A stretch of DNA of 64,000 nt from JAJYRX01 sp041655275 (lineage in GTDB: Bacteria > Pseudomonadota > Gammaproteobacteria > Burkholderiales > Burkholderiaceae_B). Numbering within the stretch: the stretch's first letter is position 1; each line of letters opens with the position of its first letter. Where the stretch lies: the NCBI GenBank assembly GCA_041655275.1, contig JBBAFU010000008.1, positions 62,001 to 126,000 on the forward strand, in the 5' to 3' direction. The notes beneath the pieces were generated by a model. That model worked only from the letters and a program-made list of their open reading frames with translations. It was not told the origin of the DNA and ran no database searches. Both the position numbers and the translations under genes were made by a program. This document shows positions 61,838 to 64,000 of the stretch, in pieces.

Positions 61838-62728
61838 CTAGGCAACGGCCGGCTCGGGACGCATCCAGGGAGCATCGGCCAGATCGATGCCCTCGATATC
61901 GGCCTGATCCACCAGGGACTGCATGCAGTCCCTGCCCGTCCTGACCCATTGCGCTTTTTCCTGGGCCTCGCGCAATTGCGGCAAAACGGCCTCGAACGGC
62001 AGTATCTCGCCACGCACACGGGCGTCCAGGCGCAGGATGTGCACGCCATAGCGCGTGGGTACGGGCTGCGGATGCACCACGCCCTCCGCCATGGTGGCCA
62101 GCGCAGCCTCGAACTCGGGCACGGTATCGCCCGAGGCCAGCTGACCCAGCAGTCCGCCGTTTTCCCGTGAAGGGCAGGCGCTGTATTCGCCCGCCAGCGC
62201 CGCAAAGCGCCGGGGCTGGACAAGCAGCTCCGCCAGTACGGCCTGCGCCGCCGCCATGGCCCGGGCGCGCGCTTCATCATCATCGGGCGCAGCCGCAAAC
62301 AGGATGTGCGCCGCCTCAAAGAGCGAAGGCCCGCGAAAGCGTTCCGGCGCCGCATCGTAGAGGGCACGCAGGGCGGCGTCGTCAATGCGCGCAGGCGCGA
62401 TGAGGCTGTCCAGCAGCTGGCGTATGAGTGCTTCCTCATCGGTTTCCCAGCGCCCGGGCGCCAGCTCCTGCGGCTGCACCTCGAGCGCGCGCGCCCGGGC
62501 CTCCTGCAGCAGCACCTCACGCAGTACCAGCGCATGCGCCGCCGCCCGCCAGGCCCAGCCCGGCTTGCCGACCGGCATGGGATGGTGCTGGGCCTCGTTG
62601 GCGATGGCTTCCGCTGAAATCTCGACACCATTTACCCGAATGGGCCGGGGCGCCGCCGCTTTCTGACGCGTGACGGGCACAATGCGCGGCACGATGCGCG
62701 GCTTGATGCCTGGTCTGGCGGGGCTCAT
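61838..62728 (-). CDS. Parvulin-type peptidyl-prolyl isomerase of the nar operon
   Basis: 296 aa. A basic N-terminus precedes a SurA-like helical region. The parvulin domain (about 140-260: AAHILFAAAPDDDEARARA, ENGGLLGQLASGDTVPEFEAAL, TRYGVHILRLD) follows. No signal peptide is evident. NifM-like isomerases often close nar operons and are thought to help nitrate reductase folding. ATG 62728 overlaps the narI stop by 4 bp. Confidence 0.88.
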   Translation of the reverse strand: MSPARPGIKPRIVPRIVPVTRQKAAAPRPIRVNGVEISAEAIANEAQHHPMPVGKPGWAWRAAAHALVLREVLLQEARARALEVQPQELAPGRWETDEEALIRQLLDSLIAPARIDDAALRALYDAAPERFRGPSLFEAAHILFAAAPDDDEARARAMAAAQAVLAELLVQPRRFAALAGEYSACPSRENGGLLGQLASGDTVPEFEAALATMAEGVVHPQPVPTRYGVHILRLDARVRGEILPFEAVLPQLREAQEKAQWVRTGRDCMQSLVDQADIEGIDLADAPWMRPEPAVA

Positions 62729-63462
62729 TTGCGCGGCTCCAGACGGGCGGCCGGCAGTGGCTCCAGACCCGTGGGGGCGGGCTTGGCGCCCCGGCGCGAA
62801 CGCACGATCTGATAGCCCGGACGCCACAGATAGCGCACCGGCGCCGACAGGATGTGCACCAGCCGGGTAAAGGGAAACACCAGGAAGATCGTCAGGCCGA
62901 TAAACAAATGCGCCTTGAACAGCCAGTGCACATCACGGATGTATTCGGCCGCCCCGCCCTGCAGGAAGATGATGCCTTGCGCCCAGCGCATCAGCTTGAC
63001 CATCTCCTCGCCGTCCAGATGCGTCATCGACACAAAGATCGTCATCATGCCCAGCACCAGCTGGACCATCAGCAGCGCCAGTATGGCCGTATCGCCAAAG
63101 CTGGAGTTGGCACGCACCCGGGGATCATACAGACGGCGCTGCAGCAGCATCCAGCCGCCCACGAGCGCCATGACGCCGGCAATGCCGCCGACCACAATCG
63201 CCAGCACCTGCTTCGCACCGTGACTGATGCCGATGATCTCGAACAGCTTGATCGGCGTGAGCAGCCCCACCAGATGGCCGAAGAAGATGACCAGCACGCC
63301 GACATGGAACAGCACGGAACCCACGATGAACTGCTTCTTGCGCAGCAACTGGCTGGACTTGCTCTTCCAGGTGAAGGGGTCACGCTCATAGCGGGCGATG
63401 CTGCCCAGGATCATGACGGTCAGTGCGATATAGGGATAGATGCCAAAAATCAACTCATGCAT
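62725..63462 (-). CDS. narI: Respiratory nitrate reductase subunit gamma
   Basis: 245-aa dihaem cytochrome b membrane anchor that takes electrons from quinol to NarGH. Five transmembrane helices; haem-ligand histidines lie in LFHVGVLVIFFGHLVG and, near the C-terminus, VHWLFKAHLFIG. The start overlaps the narJ stop by 8 bp. The order narJ-narI-isomerase fits the end of narGHJI; narG and narH should lie beyond the right edge. Confidence 0.96.
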   Translation of the reverse strand: MHELIFGIYPYIALTVMILGSIARYERDPFTWKSKSSQLLRKKQFIVGSVLFHVGVLVIFFGHLVGLLTPIKLFEIIGISHGAKQVLAIVVGGIAGVMALVGGWMLLQRRLYDPRVRANSSFGDTAILALLMVQLVLGMMTIFVSMTHLDGEEMVKLMRWAQGIIFLQGGAAEYIRDVHWLFKAHLFIGLTIFLVFPFTRLVHILSAPVRYLWRPGYQIVRSRRGAKPAPTGLEPLPAARLEPRK

Positions 63463-64000
63463 GATTGCCCCCTATCGGTTGCAGGCCCGGCGTGGCAGGC
63501 CGTGGCTTGATGCGAATGGGAATGTCGCGTGCGCCCGCGCCGCTCGGGCAGCCGGCGCCCGCATCGGGCCCGAAAGTCACCTGGGCTTCCTCCCAGACGG
63601 CGTCCAGTGCCGCCAGATCCTCGGGATTATCATCAGGCTGCGACAGCAGCGCCCGGGCCTCCTCGGATTCGCGCGGCGCCTGTGCTAGGCTCACCAGCGA
63701 CTGCAGTACGGCGGCATACGGCGTATCGCGGCGCTGGAGACGTTCGGCCAGCGCCACCAGGATGTGGCCGGCATCGGCCAGGATGGCGCGCGCCTCGTCC
63801 AGCGGCCGGGTCGACAGGAACTCGAGCAGCACGGGCAGGTGATCGGGCAGCTCGATACCGCTCAGATCCAGCCCGGCGCGACGATAGGTCTCGAGCAGGT
63901 CGACCATGGCACCGCCCCGGTCACGGCTCTCGCCATGGATATGCTCGAACAGGTTGAGCGACAGCGTGCGCGAACGGTCAAACAGCAGCACATAGCGCTC
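63455..64000 (-). CDS. narJ: Nitrate reductase molybdenum cofactor assembly chaperone (partial)
   Basis: TorD-family chaperone that helps insert molybdenum cofactor and Fe-S into NarG. 182 codons are visible and the 5' end is outside the window: the frame is open to the right edge, and the family is about 230-240 aa. The internal ATG at 63991 is unlikely to be the start because VLLFDRSRTLSLNLFEHIHGESRDRG is mid-family sequence. A Gly/Pro-rich tail ends it. Confidence 0.93.
   Translation of the reverse strand, partial: ERYVLLFDRSRTLSLNLFEHIHGESRDRGGAMVDLLETYRRAGLDLSGIELPDHLPVLLEFLSTRPLDEARAILADAGHILVALAERLQRRDTPYAAVLQSLVSLAQAPRESEEARALLSQPDDNPEDLAALDAVWEEAQVTFGPDAGAGCPSGAGARDIPIRIKPRPATPGLQPIGGNHA

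Overview
The window is a dense, high-GC chromosomal segment. Its gene order is typical of Betaproteobacteria, order Burkholderiales, most like the Alcaligenaceae (Bordetella, Achromobacter, Castellaniella and relatives). Support comes from the ompA-ubiG-gph group next to gyrA-serC-pheA-hisC-tyrA-aroA-cmk-rpsA-ihfB-lapAB-hldE-hldD, from orn-M48 peptidase-rsgA, and from the family-level look of OmpA, GlnE and RpsA. The metabolism implied is respiratory and facultative: FNR, a cbb3 oxidase cluster, nitrate reductase (narJI) and the glyoxylate-cycle enzyme isocitrate lyase. I see no insertion sequences, phage genes, CRISPR arrays, rRNA or tRNA; this is mostly core genome.

Layout. 1-3.0 kb: parE-parC (topoisomerase IV; parC is cut by the left edge). 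3.1-4.8 kb: trxA and rho. 4.8-13.8 kb: yhdP and glnE head to head with overlapping start regions, then clpB tail to tail with glnE, behind a sigma32-type promoter and an 11-bp tandem repeat. 14.0-14.6 kb: a mazEF-type toxin-antitoxin pair. 14.8-22.2 kb: the microaerobic block, fnr followed by the opposing cluster ccoI'-ccoS-ccoN-ccoO-ccoQ-ccoP-ccoG-ccoH'-small membrane protein, with FNR boxes in front of both units. 22.2-24.7 kb: aceA and queF separated by an AT-rich regulatory region. 24.7-30.6 kb: MFS transporter, pgsA, uvrC, nagZ, acpS, orn (all minus). 30.6-34.0 kb: M48 peptidase and rsgA (plus) against a CoA-type Nudix hydrolase and rplS (minus). 34.3-38.9 kb: acyl-CoA dehydrogenase, etfA, etfB and a histone-deacetylase-family amidohydrolase. 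38.9-43.3 kb: mltB, a stand-alone homodimeric 2-oxo-acid dehydrogenase E1 and its divergent Lrp-family regulator. 43.3-59.3 kb: a run of 15 co-directional genes from gyrA down to cysM covering aromatic amino acid and serine synthesis, translation, IHF, LPS control and heptose synthesis. 59.7-61.8 kb: ompA, ubiG, gph. 61.8-64 kb: the end of a nar operon (narJ cut by the right edge, narI, a parvulin-type isomerase).

The most unusual element is the gene in the ccoI position (21139-22119). It encodes only the membrane core of a P1B copper ATPase. It keeps the CPC metal site and the MxxSS motif but has no metal-binding, actuator, phosphorylation or nucleotide-binding domain. It is intact, heads the cbb3 operon, overlaps ccoS by 4 bp and lies directly behind an FNR promoter. 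The FixH/CcoH-like gene in the same operon is also reduced, to 81 residues. This suggests a remodelled cbb3-oxidase assembly system rather than random decay. Other leads are a possible LexA-controlled small hydrophobic peptide upstream of rplS, an MdeB-like E1 with an Lrp regulator beside cysM, and a palindrome-rich aceA/queF intergenic region.
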